44,075 nt of DNA from JBGSWE01 sp049292975 (GCA_049292975.1 JBATRZ010000037.1:1-44075); one strand, 5' to 3'; positions 20,682 to 29,528 are shown, counted from the first letter of the stretch. The notes: a model not told the origin generated them from the letters alone. Numbers and translations are program-made.

Positions 20682-21137
20682 ATGAGTTTGAAGACAACTA
20701 TCGACCAAGATCTCAAGGCCGCCATGCTGGGTGGTGATAAAGTGCTGGCTACCACCCTGCGCGGGCTTAAGGCCGCCATCCTTAATGTTGAAGTCGCCGA
20801 GGGCAAGCGCGCAGAGGGCCTGCCGGACGACGCTATTATTACCTTGTTCCAAAAGGAAGTTAAGAAGCGCCAGGAAAGTGCCGACCTGTTCGGTCAGGGC
20901 GGCAACACCGAGAAGCAGGCTGCCGAGCTGGCCGAAAAAGAAGTCATAACCAAATATCTGCCCGCCCAATTGTCAGAAGATGAGCTTGGCATAATGATTG
21001 ATGAAGTTATATCTTTGACCGGTGCCTCTGGCATGCAATCGATGGGCCAGGTCATCGGTGCTGTCAAAGCCAAGGCTGGTCCGGCTGGTGACGGCGCCGT
21101 CATCGCCCGCCTGGTCAAGGGAAAGCTTAGTCAGTAA
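20682..21137 (+). CDS. yqeY: GatB/YqeY domain protein
   Basis: 151 aa, a full-length YqeY. It starts MSLKTTIDQDLKAAMLGGDK and has LRGLKAAILNVEV, LFQKEVKKRQESADLF, KYLPAQLSEDEL and the end MGQVIGAVKAKAGPAGDGAVIARLVK. The domain is shared with the tRNA-binding tail of GatB; the free-standing protein is thought to act with tRNA or aminoacyl-tRNA amidation, but its role is not settled. A TACACT -10-like box lies 11 nt before ATG 20682, giving a very short leader. Confidence 0.92.
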   Translation: MSLKTTIDQDLKAAMLGGDKVLATTLRGLKAAILNVEVAEGKRAEGLPDDAIITLFQKEVKKRQESADLFGQGGNTEKQAAELAEKEVITKYLPAQLSEDELGIMIDEVISLTGASGMQSMGQVIGAVKAKAGPAGDGAVIARLVKGKLSQ

Positions 21138-21139
21138 TG

Positions 21140-21170
21140 CTCACTTCTCACTTCTCACTTCTCACTTCTA
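21140..21170. repeat. Direct array of four heptamers (TCACTTC)
   Basis: TCACTTC repeated four times exactly, three bases after the yqeY stop codon. Unlike the other heptamer elements I see no clear second arm. It lies in the 55-bp gap before adk. Confidence 0.8.
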
Positions 21171-21192
21171 AAATCTTGAAAAGGAACTTTTC

Positions 21193-21747
21193 ATGATTTT
21201 GTTCATGGGCGTTGCCGGCAGCGGCAAGAGCCTGCAAGGCAAGCTGCTGGCGGACCGCCTGGCATTGCCATGGCTGTCTACCGGCGAATTCCTGCGTATG
21301 ATGATTGCGGGCCAGCGCCGCAAGGAGATGCTGGAGGGTAAGCTGCTGGCTGATAATGAGATAATCGGCCTGGTACAGAAAATCTTTAACGTCGTCGGCG
21401 TGCAGGAAGAGTTTATACTGGATGGTTTTCCGCGCACCACTGCCCAGGCCGATTGGCTGCTGGGCCAGGCCAAGCACGGCCAGCTTGGTATTACGGCGGT
21501 CGTGCATCTTAAAGCAAGCGAGGCGGCAGTCCTAAAGCGCTTGCTCAGCCGCGGCCGCCAGGACGATACCAACAAAGCTATAAAAGAGCGCTTTGAGGAG
21601 TACGAAGCAGCTATCAAGCCTATCATCGGCCAGTTTATGGTGGCGGGCGTGCCTATACTTGATATTGATGCCGAGCGCGAGCCCGCTGTCATTCACCAGG
21701 AAATAGTCAGCAGGCTGGAGGCTATCACCAATGTTCACGCAGATTAA
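21193..21747 (+). CDS. adk: Adenylate kinase-like nucleotide kinase
   Basis: 184 aa. The P-loop GVAGSGKSLQ is at the N-terminus, then LSTGEFLRMM, the NMP-binding segment, ILDGFPRTTAQADWL at about residue 76 and RGRQDDTNKAIKERFEEYEAAI near residue 117. The LID is short, with no zinc Cys, as in the short adenylate kinases. It converts ATP + AMP to 2 ADP. AAAAGGA lies before ATG 21193. It overlaps map by 17 bp. UMP/CMP kinase activity cannot be excluded by eye. Confidence 0.88.
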   Translation: MILFMGVAGSGKSLQGKLLADRLALPWLSTGEFLRMMIAGQRRKEMLEGKLLADNEIIGLVQKIFNVVGVQEEFILDGFPRTTAQADWLLGQAKHGQLGITAVVHLKASEAAVLKRLLSRGRQDDTNKAIKERFEEYEAAIKPIIGQFMVAGVPILDIDAEREPAVIHQEIVSRLEAITNVHAD

Positions 21748-22495
21748 GACCGCGCAGGAAATCGAAGCCATGCGCACTTCGGGCGCCATGCTGGCCGCCA
21801 TTCTTGAGCTGGTAGAAAGCAGTGCCCGGGCCGGTATGACCACCAAGGACCTGGCAGTTATCGCTGCCGATGAACTAAAGCGTCTGGGCGGCAAGCCGTC
21901 GTTTTTGGGCTACGCCGGGGCAACGCCGTTTCCGGATGTTATCTGTATATCGCTTAACGACGAAGTAGTACACGGCATCCCCAGCGCCAATCAAAGCCTG
22001 CGCGCCGGCGACCTGGTGAGCATTGATTTCGGCGTGACATATGACGGTATGGTGACCGATGCCGCCCGCAGTTTTATTCTTGGTAATGAAGCCAAGGCAC
22101 AGGTCAAAAAGCTGGTGCGCGACACCGAGGCTGCCATGTACGCCGGTATCGAGGCTCTGCACGATGGTGTACGGGTTGGTGATATCGCCAGCGCGGTCCA
22201 AAAAGTGCTGGTTAAGGGCGGTTACGGCATTGTGCGCGATTTAGTCGGCCATGGCGTTGGCCACCAGCTGCACGAGGAACCCGATATACCTAATTACGGC
22301 TTTGCCGGTTCCGGCCCGGTCCTGAAGGCCGGTATGACCATAGCCATTGAACCGATGGCAACGCTAGGCACCCATGCCGTAACCGTAGACGATGATCACT
22401 GGACCATTCGCACCGCCGATGGTTCGCTGGCTGCCCACTTCGAAAACACCATCCTCATCACCGGCAGGGGATTTGAGATTCTTACGCAAAAGTAG
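21731..22495 (+). CDS. map: Type I methionine aminopeptidase
   Basis: 254 aa. The metal ligands are all visible: SIDFGVTYDGMVTDAARSF (two Asp), GHGVGHQLHEEP (His), IEPMAT (Glu) and FENTILIT (Glu). It removes N-terminal Met after Def acts. The start ATG 21731 has GGAGG 9 nt upstream, inside the end of adk, so the pair is translationally coupled. The adk-map order is conserved in many bacterial ribosomal operons; here it stands apart from secY. Confidence 0.96.
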   Translation: MFTQIKTAQEIEAMRTSGAMLAAILELVESSARAGMTTKDLAVIAADELKRLGGKPSFLGYAGATPFPDVICISLNDEVVHGIPSANQSLRAGDLVSIDFGVTYDGMVTDAARSFILGNEAKAQVKKLVRDTEAAMYAGIEALHDGVRVGDIASAVQKVLVKGGYGIVRDLVGHGVGHQLHEEPDIPNYGFAGSGPVLKAGMTIAIEPMATLGTHAVTVDDDHWTIRTADGSLAAHFENTILITGRGFEILTQK

Positions 22496-22536
22496 CCCGG
22501 CTATTACCTAAGCAACTGCCGGCGCAGATGTTTCAG

Positions 22537-22565
22537 TTGTCATCGGTAACCTCTAGCGCTATACT
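22537..22565 (+). promoter_or_regulatory. Promoter of ftsA (leaderless geometry)
   Basis: TTGTCA at 22537-22542, 17-nt spacer, TATACT at 22560-22565, then GCAGATT and ATG at 22573. Initiation 8 nt after the -10 falls on the A of the start codon. No ribosome-binding site is visible. Confidence 0.75.
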
Positions 22566-22572
22566 GCAGATT

Positions 22573-23811
22573 ATGACGAACTCGGTCCTCCCGCACTTTG
22601 TCGGTATTGATGTTGGCACCCATACGATACGCTGTGTCGTAGGCGTATTTGATGATGAAAGTGCCAACCTGCCGTCTATCATTGGCTATGGCTCTGCCCC
22701 CAATCCTGGTATGCGCAAAGGGGTTGTATCGCATATTGATGACGTTGCTGAGGCAATTGCCCGGGCGGTATCAGAAGCCGAACGCCTGGCGGGTGTGCGT
22801 ATTACCACCGCCACGGTCAATATCAACGGTGCTCATGTGGCAGGCGTTGATTCGCGCGGTGTGGTTGCTATCAGTACCGCCAACCGCGAGATTAGCGCCG
22901 AGGATAAGCAGCGCGTAGAAGAAGCGGCCACTATCATCCAGATGCCGGCCAACCGTGTGATAGTACAGATCTTTGCCAAGAATTACCGCCTGGACGGGCA
23001 CGAGAGCATCAAGGACCCCGTGGGCATGCACGGCGTGCGCCTAGAGGTAGACACGCATATTGTTACTGTCTCGACGCCTGCTATCAAAAGCCTGGATGCT
23101 GCCCTGGACAAAGCCGGCGTCTTGCCGGTGCACCATACTAGTTCCGGCCTGGCTGCAGCCGAGGCCGTGCTGACGCGCCAACAGAAAGAATCAGGCACAG
23201 TACTTGTAGATATCGGCGCCGGCACCACCAACCTGGCGGTGTTCGAGGACGGTGAAGTGCAGCATGTGGCAGTCATACCTATCGGCGGCATCCATTTTAC
23301 TAATGACCTGGCTATCGGCCTCAAAACCGATCTGGACATAGCCGAGGCTGCCAAGCTGCAAGCCGGCAGCTTAAATGACGACAACAAGCGCCTGCTGAAT
23401 GCCAAGGTACATTTTGAAGGCAAGGATCACTTCTTTAGCAACGCGGATATACACATGGTCCTGGAGGCGCGGGCAGAGGAATTGTTTGAACTGGTAGACA
23501 AGGAGCTAAAGAAGATACACAAGTCCGGCAAACTGCCCGGCGGCGTTGTTCTGGTGGGAGGCACGTCCAAGCTGCCGGGACTAGCCGGATTCGCCCGCGA
23601 GGCGCTGCAGTTACCAGCCCGCACCGGCGAGCTCCAGCCCATCGGCGGCCTGGCCGACAAAATCGCCGGGCCGGCTTACGCTACAGCTATCGGCCTGATG
23701 ACGCTTGATATGCTGCTTGGACAAGAACCTGACTCAGGCCGTTCAGGGGTGAATATGCTCGGCGGCCTTAAATCAACCGCACAAAATGTATTCAAACGCT
23801 TCGGCCGCTAA
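22573..23811 (+). CDS. ftsA: Cell division protein FtsA
   Basis: 412 aa from ATG 22573; an upstream ATG at 22528 lies before the promoter. The actin-fold motifs are GIDVGTHTIRCVVG (phosphate 1), VLVDIGAGTTNLAVFEDGEV (phosphate 2, about residue 210) and GGVVLVGGTSKLPGL (adenosine loop, about residue 322). The SHS2 domain spans the region after residue 80. The end QNVFKRFGR is a short amphipathic membrane-targeting helix. It anchors FtsZ, whose gene follows 95 bp downstream with its own promoter. Confidence 0.94.
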   Translation: MTNSVLPHFVGIDVGTHTIRCVVGVFDDESANLPSIIGYGSAPNPGMRKGVVSHIDDVAEAIARAVSEAERLAGVRITTATVNINGAHVAGVDSRGVVAISTANREISAEDKQRVEEAATIIQMPANRVIVQIFAKNYRLDGHESIKDPVGMHGVRLEVDTHIVTVSTPAIKSLDAALDKAGVLPVHHTSSGLAAAEAVLTRQQKESGTVLVDIGAGTTNLAVFEDGEVQHVAVIPIGGIHFTNDLAIGLKTDLDIAEAAKLQAGSLNDDNKRLLNAKVHFEGKDHFFSNADIHMVLEARAEELFELVDKELKKIHKSGKLPGGVVLVGGTSKLPGLAGFAREALQLPARTGELQPIGGLADKIAGPAYATAIGLMTLDMLLGQEPDSGRSGVNMLGGLKSTAQNVFKRFGR

Positions 23812-23848
23812 GCCGGAACCAGCCCGGTTACATTTTTTATATCGGTAA

Positions 23849-23877
23849 TTGCGCGCTGAATACCGATTCGGTATACT
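23849..23877 (+). promoter_or_regulatory. Promoter of ftsZ
   Basis: TTGCGC at 23849-23854, 17-nt spacer, TATACT at 23872-23877. The leader is about 23 nt and contains AGAGGAG. Confidence 0.75.
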
Positions 23878-23906
23878 AACTTCAAGCAAAGAGGAGTATA
23901 CGACCA

Positions 23907-25253
23907 ATGCCGCAAGTAATGCCCACCATTGAGACATTCGCCAAGATAATCGTTGTTGGTGTTGGAGGCGCCGGCGGTGCAGCCATCAACCGCATGATTG
24001 ATTCGGGCGTGCATGGTGTTGATTTTATTACTATTAACACCGATGCGCAGGCCCTGCATCATTCGTTAGCTCCAACCAAGATACATATCGGCAAGGATGA
24101 GACCAGGGGTCTCGGTGCCGGTGCCGACCCTAGCATCGGCCATCAGGCAGCCGAAGAATCACGCGACGAGATCGCCAAGGCGCTGGAAGGTGCCGATATG
24201 ATCTTTGTGACCCTTGGCGCGGGCGGCGGTACGGGCTCCGGGGCTGGTCCCATTGTGGCCGAAATGGCCAAGAGTACCGGTGCATTGGTTGTAGGCTTCG
24301 CTACCAAACCGTTTGCCTTCGAGGGCGTTAAGCGCCGCCGTAATTCAGAGGTTGCTATCGAAGGGTTACGCCGCTACGTTGATACGCTTATCACTATTCC
24401 TAATGACCGCCTGCTGCAAACAATTGACCGCCATACGCCGCTTCTTGATGCTTTTAAAGTCGCCGATGACGTGCTGCGCCAGGGTGTGCAGGGTATATCT
24501 GACCTTATTACCGTCAATGGCCTTATCAATCTGGACTTTGCCGATGTCAAAGCCGTCATGAGCTCGGCCGGCTCGGCCCTGATGGGAATTGGCCGCGCAA
24601 GTGGCGAGAACCGTGCCGTTGAAGCCGCCCAGCAGGCCATCGAGTCGCCGCTTTTAGAAGTATCTATAGATGGTGCCCGCGGTATTCTGTTCAACGTTAT
24701 AGGCGGCAACGACATGACCATGCATGAGATTAATGCCGCCGCCGAGACAATTACGGCCGCTGCAGATCCCGATGCTAATATCATATTTGGTGCAACTATC
24801 GATCCCGACCTGCAGGGTGAAGTCATCATTACCGTCGTAGCGACCGGTTTTGATGCTGCCTACTTCGCTAACCGTGCCGCCGAAACCCCGCCTGCCGTCC
24901 AGGCCGAGACCGAGGCTACCGTGGCCACTACCAATGAAACCACCATGAACGATATCAACATGGACCTCAGCCGTGACGAGGCCAAAGATGCGGCCGAAGA
25001 GTTCAATAATGACGAACCCGCCAAGCCCTTCTGGCACAAAGAGGACGAGAGTGATACCGGCAAGGACAAAGACAAGGACAAAGAGGCAGAGGCTGGCAAG
25101 GCAGATGAAGCTGCCGAAGGATTCTTTGGCAATATGCATAAAGAGGATGAAGACCTGGAAAAGCCATCCTTCCTGCGCCGCCTTTCACGTCGCAAGAGTG
25201 ATAAAAAAGACGACGAAAAAGCCGGAGATACAGATAAAAAAGCCGGGCAATAA
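23907..25253 (+). CDS. ftsZ: Cell division protein FtsZ
   Basis: 448 aa. The GTP-binding T1 region is VVGVGGAGGAAINRM, the tubulin signature GAGGGTGSGAGP is near residue 107, and the T7 loop NGLINLDFADVK near residue 202. After residue about 330 comes a long charged linker (DKDKDKEAEAGKADEA). A C-terminal peptide-like motif, LEKPSFLRRLSRR, near residue 417 resembles the FtsA-binding tail but is followed by a further Lys/Asp-rich extension. GAGGAG lies 8-9 nt before ATG 23907. It forms the division ring. Confidence 0.97.
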   Translation: MPQVMPTIETFAKIIVVGVGGAGGAAINRMIDSGVHGVDFITINTDAQALHHSLAPTKIHIGKDETRGLGAGADPSIGHQAAEESRDEIAKALEGADMIFVTLGAGGGTGSGAGPIVAEMAKSTGALVVGFATKPFAFEGVKRRRNSEVAIEGLRRYVDTLITIPNDRLLQTIDRHTPLLDAFKVADDVLRQGVQGISDLITVNGLINLDFADVKAVMSSAGSALMGIGRASGENRAVEAAQQAIESPLLEVSIDGARGILFNVIGGNDMTMHEINAAAETITAAADPDANIIFGATIDPDLQGEVIITVVATGFDAAYFANRAAETPPAVQAETEATVATTNETTMNDINMDLSRDEAKDAAEEFNNDEPAKPFWHKEDESDTGKDKDKDKEAEAGKADEAAEGFFGNMHKEDEDLEKPSFLRRLSRRKSDKKDDEKAGDTDKKAGQ

Positions 25254-25478
25254 CTATCCACAGGCGTAAGCAAAATAACAGAGTTAAAATAGCTTAAAAA
25301 AGTAAGCACAATTACACAACAGAAAAGTCTACTGCCGGGCTTGCAAAACGCTATAGGTGGGGCTATGCTTAAGTACATATACGCTACATCTAGTACATAG
25401 GGTTTGTAGCGGTTGGACATTCATAAAATTCGCATTATTTGGTGACCCCAGATATTGTTAAAAAGAAATGAGGTGAAA
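25254..25478. other. Intergenic region ftsZ-nrdR
   Basis: 225 bp without a gene. It contains CTATCCACAGG right after the ftsZ stop (one base from a DnaA-box pattern), TACATCTAGTACATAG at 25386-25401, a near-palindrome that could be an NrdR box, and CCAGATATTGTT just upstream of nrdR. No terminator was recognised. Confidence 0.4.
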
Positions 25479-25949
25479 ATGAGATGCAATCAATGCTCAT
25501 TGGCCGACACCAAGGTGATCGAGTCGAGAGACGTTGCAGAAGGCAAGGCAATCCGCCGCCGGCGCGAGTGCACGGCCTGCCAGCACCGCTTTACCACCTA
25601 CGAACGCTTGGAACGGCCCCAGCTCATCGTCATTAAAAACGATGGCGCGCAGGAGCTATTCTCTCGGGAAAAGCTGCTATCAGGGCTGTATAGGGCCTGT
25701 GAAAAAACAACCGTCAGTAGTGTGCAGCTGGAACAAGTCGTAGGCCGTATAGAAGACAAGCTATACGAGTGCGGCGATACCGAGATTGCCAGCAGTAAAA
25801 TCGGCAACCTGGTCATGGACGAACTTGCCGGCGTAAACGAAGTAGCCTACGTGCGCTTCGCCAGCGTCTACCGGCGCTTCAAAGACATCGCCGGCTTTGA
25901 AAAAGAATTGTCGGTGGTCAAGAACCTGCGTGAACCCGCTAAATCATAA
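25479..25949 (+). CDS. nrdR: Transcriptional repressor NrdR
   Basis: 156 aa from ATG 25479, with GAGGTG 5-6 nt upstream. The N-terminal zinc ribbon is MRCNQC...ECTACQHRFTTYE; the ATP-cone follows (LIVIKNDGAQELFSREKLLSGLYRACEK). NrdR represses ribonucleotide reductase genes in response to dATP/ATP levels. nrdJ is the next gene, 334 bp downstream, so the pair forms the usual regulator-target set. Confidence 0.96.
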   Translation: MRCNQCSLADTKVIESRDVAEGKAIRRRRECTACQHRFTTYERLERPQLIVIKNDGAQELFSREKLLSGLYRACEKTTVSSVQLEQVVGRIEDKLYECGDTEIASSKIGNLVMDELAGVNEVAYVRFASVYRRFKDIAGFEKELSVVKNLREPAKS

Positions 25950-25960
25950 GATTTGACGGT

Positions 25961-26070
25961 TCTCCCCGTTATTTATGAGTGCATAGTTTTGCAGGCAGGC
26001 ACTCCGCATCCCCGGAAAAATGAATATCATTTTCTCTGCCCGGATGCTACGCTAATAAATACCGGGGAGA
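25961..26070 (+). ncRNA. Structured three-way-junction RNA in the nrdJ leader
   Basis: The basal stem is TCTCCCCG (25961-25968) with CGGGGAGA (26063-26070), continued by ATTTAT (25971-25976) with ATAAAT (26055-26060). Within it are two hairpins: GAGTGC/GCACTC (25977-26004) and GCATCC...GGATGC (26006-26047) with an inner AAAATGA/TCATTTT. The pairing is nearly perfect. It could be a riboswitch-like leader for nrdJ or the 3' end of the nrdR mRNA. I could not match it to a known class; no B12 box is visible. Confidence 0.55.
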
Positions 26071-26180
26071 GCTGTTCCGCCAACTTCTTTTAGACCGTAG
26101 CTTACGAGAGACAAGCACGGCCGCTTGCGAGATGAGAGCAAGGGAAGCGGGGGAACTCTGGAATAAAAACAATAACAAGA

Positions 26181-26261
26181 GTTAAAAGTAGGAAGTCCAT
26201 AAAGTCCGTAAAGTATTCGATTTTTAATATTTCAACTTTAAAAACTTTACAAACTTTTAAC
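26181..26261. repeat. Inverted heptamer-array hairpin upstream of nrdJ
   Basis: The ends GTTAAAAGT (26181-26189) and ACTTTTAAC (26253-26261) pair perfectly. The left arm continues AAGTCCA, TAAAGTC, CGTAAAGT; the right arm is built on AACTTTA/AACTTTAC units. AAGTCCATAAAGTC at 26193-26206 is identical to a 14-mer on the minus strand of the 23S helix 45 insertion. The right arm ends about 20 nt before the nrdJ start. Confidence 0.75.
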
Positions 26262-26283
26262 CAAAGAAAGTGAGGGTAGCAAT

Positions 26284-29073
26284 ATGGCACAAACAACAGG
26301 ATTAGGCGTAAAGAGATTCTTTACTAAACCAAAGACCAAAGGTTATGACGTAGTCAAATGGGTCAAACGCGACTCGGTCATCAACAACCCGGCAACCGGC
26401 ACGCCGGTCTTCGAACAATTAGGCGTAGAGTTCCCGGAGAGCTGGTCGCTTAACGCCATTAACATCGTGGCGCAGAAATATTTTGCCGGCACGCCGGGTA
26501 CTCGTGACCGCGAGTCATCGCTCCGGCATCTTATCAACCGCGTGGCCGATACTATCACCCGCCAAGGCAGCCAAGAGGGCTATTTCGAGACCGAGACCGA
26601 GGCAGAGGATTTCCGCGAAGAGCTTAAGGCTATCCTGGCCACCCAGCGCGCTGCCTTCAACAGCCCGGTCTGGTTCAATATCGGTGTCAGCAGCCGCGCC
26701 CAGCAGGCCAGCGCCTGTTTCATCCTGGCCGTCGAAGACACCATGCCCGCTATCCTGAACTGGTACCGTGAAGAAGGCATGATTTTCAAGGGCGGCTCCG
26801 GTTCGGGCCTGAACATCAGCGCCATCCGTTCATCTTACGAGCGTTTGGGCAAGAGCGCCGGCACGGCCAGCGGCCCGCTCAGTTTCATGCGCGGTGCCGA
26901 CGCGTCAGCAGGAGCTATCAAGTCCGGCGGCAAGACCCGCCGTGCTGCCAAGATGGTTATCCTTAACGTAGATCACCCGGACGTCGAGGAATTCATCTGG
27001 TGTAAGGCCATCGAAGAGCGCAAGGCGCGCGTACTTAAGGAGAACGGCTTTGATATGGATCTGGACGGACGCGACAGCTTTTCTATCCAGTACCAGAACG
27101 CCAACAACTCCGTGCGCGTAACCGATGACTTCATGCAGGCCGTCATAGAAGACCGCGAATGGGACCTGCGCGCCGTTACTACCGGCAAGCCGATAAAGAC
27201 CGTACGCGCCAAGGATCTGTTCCGCCAGATCGCCGAAGCCGCCTGGGAGTGCGCCGACCCAGGCATGCAGTTTGATACGACGATTAACAAGTGGCACACC
27301 ACGCCGGTGGCCGGCCGCATCAACGGCTCCAACCCGTGCTCGGAGTACATGCACATCGACAACTCGGCCTGCAACCTGGCCAGCATCAACCTGCTCAAGT
27401 TCTTATCGGAAGACGGCGTTTTTGACATCGAGGCCTTCAAGCACACCGTAGAAGTAGTACTAACCGCCCAGGAGATCCTGGTTGGCTACTCCGAGTACCC
27501 AACCGAGAAGATCGCTAAAAACACCCGCGCCTTCCGGCAATTAGGCTTAGGCTATGCCAACCTTGGCGCACTGCTAATGGCCCAGGGCCTGCCGTACGAT
27601 TCGCCGGAGGGCCGCGCCCAAGCCGCTGCCATCACCGCCCTTATGACCGGTCACGCCTACGCAACAAGCGCTAAGCTGGCCCGCCAGGTCGGTCCGTTCG
27701 CTGGCTTTCACAAAGACCGCGACGGCATGTTGAACGTGCTCAAGATGCACCGTGCCGCCGTTAGTAACATCGACGCCGGGCTGGTAGCCGAAGAGCTGCT
27801 GTCTGCGGCTGCGACTGCCTGGGACGAGGCTGTTGAACTGGGTGAGCTGTACGGCGTACGCAATGCCCAGGCATCCGTCCTGGCCCCAACCGGTACCATC
27901 GGCTTCATGATGGATTGCGATACCACCGGTATCGAGCCGGACCTGGGCTTGGTTAAGTTCAAGAAACTGGTAGGCGGCGGTACGATGACCATCGTCAATC
28001 AAACTATCCCCCGCGCCCTTAGTACCCTTGGCTATACCAGGCAGCAGTCTGAGGACATCATTGCCCATATCGACACCGAAAAGACCCTGACCGGTGCACC
28101 GCACCTGAAGCAAGAACACCGGGCTGTCTTTGCCTGCTCGATGGGTGACAACGCTATCCACTACTCGGGTCACGTGCGTATGATGGGTGCCGTCCAGCCA
28201 TTCCTGTCTGGCGCTATCTCAAAGACCGTCAATATGCCCGAGGATGTTACGGTTGAAGACGTCGAGCAGCTGCATATCGATTCATGGCAGCTTGGACTCA
28301 AGGCTGTGGCTATCTACCGCGACAACTGCAAGGTTGGCCAGCCCTTAAGCATGCTCAAAAAAGGCGGCGACCACAAGAACGAGGTCGTACCTGCCGAGAC
28401 AGCCGAGTCAATCAACGCTCGTGTAATCGTAAAAGGTGCTGTGCACCGCGACTTGCCCAAGGTCCGCAACTCCAAGACGTTCAGCTTCACCGTAGCCGGT
28501 ACGCATGGTTATGTTACCGTCGGCGAATACGAAGATGGTGTTCCGGGCGAGATCTTCGTAAATATCGCCAAGCAAGGTTCGACCCTGCGCGGCATCATGG
28601 ACGCCTTCGCTATCAGCATGAGCCACGGTCTGCAGTACGGCGTGCCGCTGAAAAGCTACGTGAAGTCATTCACCAGCACATCATTCGCGCCGTCAGGTAT
28701 CACTGATGACCCAGAGATCCGCACAGCATCATCATTAGTAGACTACCTGGCTCGCCGTTTAGCTCTGAGCTACCTAAACTTCGATGACCGTCTGGAGCTT
28801 GGCCTGGCCAGCATCGACGACATGCCAACTACGCAGACCAGCTTGCTTGGTGCGGAAGCGCAGATAGCCCCAGAGGCTCCAGCTGTGCCAGTTGCCGGGG
28901 CGGAGGTACTGGTTTCTAAGGAGTCCCTGATTCTTCAAGCTCCGTCTGCCGCAGCCAAGTCTGGCGCGGCCGATCCAGCCGCACCGATGTGTTACAACTG
29001 CGGTAACCAGACGCAGAAGGCAGGGAGTTGCTATGTATGTACTTCTTGCGGCTCCACCACGGGGTGCTCATAG
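26284..29073 (+). CDS. nrdJ: Ribonucleoside-diphosphate reductase, adenosylcobalamin-dependent (class II)
   Basis: 929 aa. Catalytic features are ASACFILAVED (first redox Cys, about residue 138), NGSNPCSEYMHIDNSACNLASIN near residue 350 (the NxCxE site and second redox Cys), GTIGFMMDCDTTGIEPD and the C-terminal Cys-rich tail CYNCG...CYVCTSCG that recharges the active site. It makes deoxyribonucleotides with a B12 radical and needs no oxygen, fitting an anaerobic or microaerobic host-associated life. GTGAGGG lies 11 nt before the ATG. It follows nrdR and ends in a strong terminator. Confidence 0.95.
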   Translation: MAQTTGLGVKRFFTKPKTKGYDVVKWVKRDSVINNPATGTPVFEQLGVEFPESWSLNAINIVAQKYFAGTPGTRDRESSLRHLINRVADTITRQGSQEGYFETETEAEDFREELKAILATQRAAFNSPVWFNIGVSSRAQQASACFILAVEDTMPAILNWYREEGMIFKGGSGSGLNISAIRSSYERLGKSAGTASGPLSFMRGADASAGAIKSGGKTRRAAKMVILNVDHPDVEEFIWCKAIEERKARVLKENGFDMDLDGRDSFSIQYQNANNSVRVTDDFMQAVIEDREWDLRAVTTGKPIKTVRAKDLFRQIAEAAWECADPGMQFDTTINKWHTTPVAGRINGSNPCSEYMHIDNSACNLASINLLKFLSEDGVFDIEAFKHTVEVVLTAQEILVGYSEYPTEKIAKNTRAFRQLGLGYANLGALLMAQGLPYDSPEGRAQAAAITALMTGHAYATSAKLARQVGPFAGFHKDRDGMLNVLKMHRAAVSNIDAGLVAEELLSAAATAWDEAVELGELYGVRNAQASVLAPTGTIGFMMDCDTTGIEPDLGLVKFKKLVGGGTMTIVNQTIPRALSTLGYTRQQSEDIIAHIDTEKTLTGAPHLKQEHRAVFACSMGDNAIHYSGHVRMMGAVQPFLSGAISKTVNMPEDVTVEDVEQLHIDSWQLGLKAVAIYRDNCKVGQPLSMLKKGGDHKNEVVPAETAESINARVIVKGAVHRDLPKVRNSKTFSFTVAGTHGYVTVGEYEDGVPGEIFVNIAKQGSTLRGIMDAFAISMSHGLQYGVPLKSYVKSFTSTSFAPSGITDDPEIRTASSLVDYLARRLALSYLNFDDRLELGLASIDDMPTTQTSLLGAEAQIAPEAPAVPVAGAEVLVSKESLILQAPSAAAKSGAADPAAPMCYNCGNQTQKAGSCYVCTSCGSTTGCS

Positions 29074-29095
29074 GACCTTAAAAAGTCCAAAGTTT

Positions 29096-29119
29096 AAGAG
29101 CCCTGATAGGGCTCTTTTT
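29096..29119 (+). terminator. Intrinsic terminator of nrdJ
   Basis: AAGAGCCC (29096-29103) pairs with GGGCTCTT (29109-29116) followed by a T run to 29119. Confidence 0.92.
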
Positions 29120-29174
29120 CTTCTTGGAACCAAGAAGCAAGTTGTTCCATTTTTGGGTCGCCTAAAGTATGGAT

Positions 29175-29202
29175 TTGCTTCTTTATCTGAAGAAGTTACA
29201 AT
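29175..29202 (+). promoter_or_regulatory. Promoter of the redoxin-like gene (leaderless geometry)
   Basis: TTGCTT at 29175-29180, 16-nt spacer, TACAAT at 29197-29202, then AATGCTT and ATG at 29210. No ribosome-binding site. Confidence 0.65.
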
Positions 29203-29209
29203 AATGCTT

Positions 29210-29479
29210 ATGAAAGTTATTGTTTTATACCGGCCTAATTCCGAGCACTCCCGTCAAGTAGAAGAGTATGTGGCTGATTTTGAGCGCTTCCACCCCGGCG
29301 AGGCTATCGAGACGCTTAATGTAGATAGCATAGATGGTTCACATCAGGCCGAGCTATATGGGGTTATGGAGTATCCGGCAATTGTCGCTAAGGCCGATGA
29401 CGGCTCTATGCAACAGAAGTGGCAGGGCCTCGACAAGCTGCCGCTTATGAACGATTTGGCGTACTATGCCCAGCAATGA
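29210..29479 (+). CDS. Thioredoxin/glutaredoxin-fold protein lacking the CxxC
   Basis: 89 aa. It starts MKVIVLYRPNSEHSRQVEEYVADFER and has a GVMEYPAIVAKADDGSM segment with the cis-Pro loop of redoxins near residue 56. Where a redoxin would carry CxxC it has PNSE, and the protein has no cysteine at all, so it cannot be a classical disulphide reductant. It lies next to nrdJ but is transcribed from its own promoter. ATG 29204 is an alternative in-frame start. Function unknown. Confidence 0.7.
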   Translation: MKVIVLYRPNSEHSRQVEEYVADFERFHPGEAIETLNVDSIDGSHQAELYGVMEYPAIVAKADDGSMQQKWQGLDKLPLMNDLAYYAQQ

Positions 29480-29492
29480 AATGTACGAAGTA

Positions 29493-29522
29493 TTGCATTA
29501 GTACGTACTTTAGCAGTATTAT
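29493..29522 (+). promoter_or_regulatory. Promoter of the third toxin-antitoxin module (leaderless geometry)
   Basis: TTGCAT at 29493-29498, 18-nt spacer, TATTAT at 29517-29522, then TGCAGT and ATG at 29529. Confidence 0.6.
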
Positions 29523-29528
29523 TGCAGT

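Noticed and set aside
25950..26283. Cobalamin riboswitch before nrdJ
   Set aside because: Expected from the cofactor, but I find no B12 box or matching kissing-loop sequence; only an unassigned three-way junction is supported.
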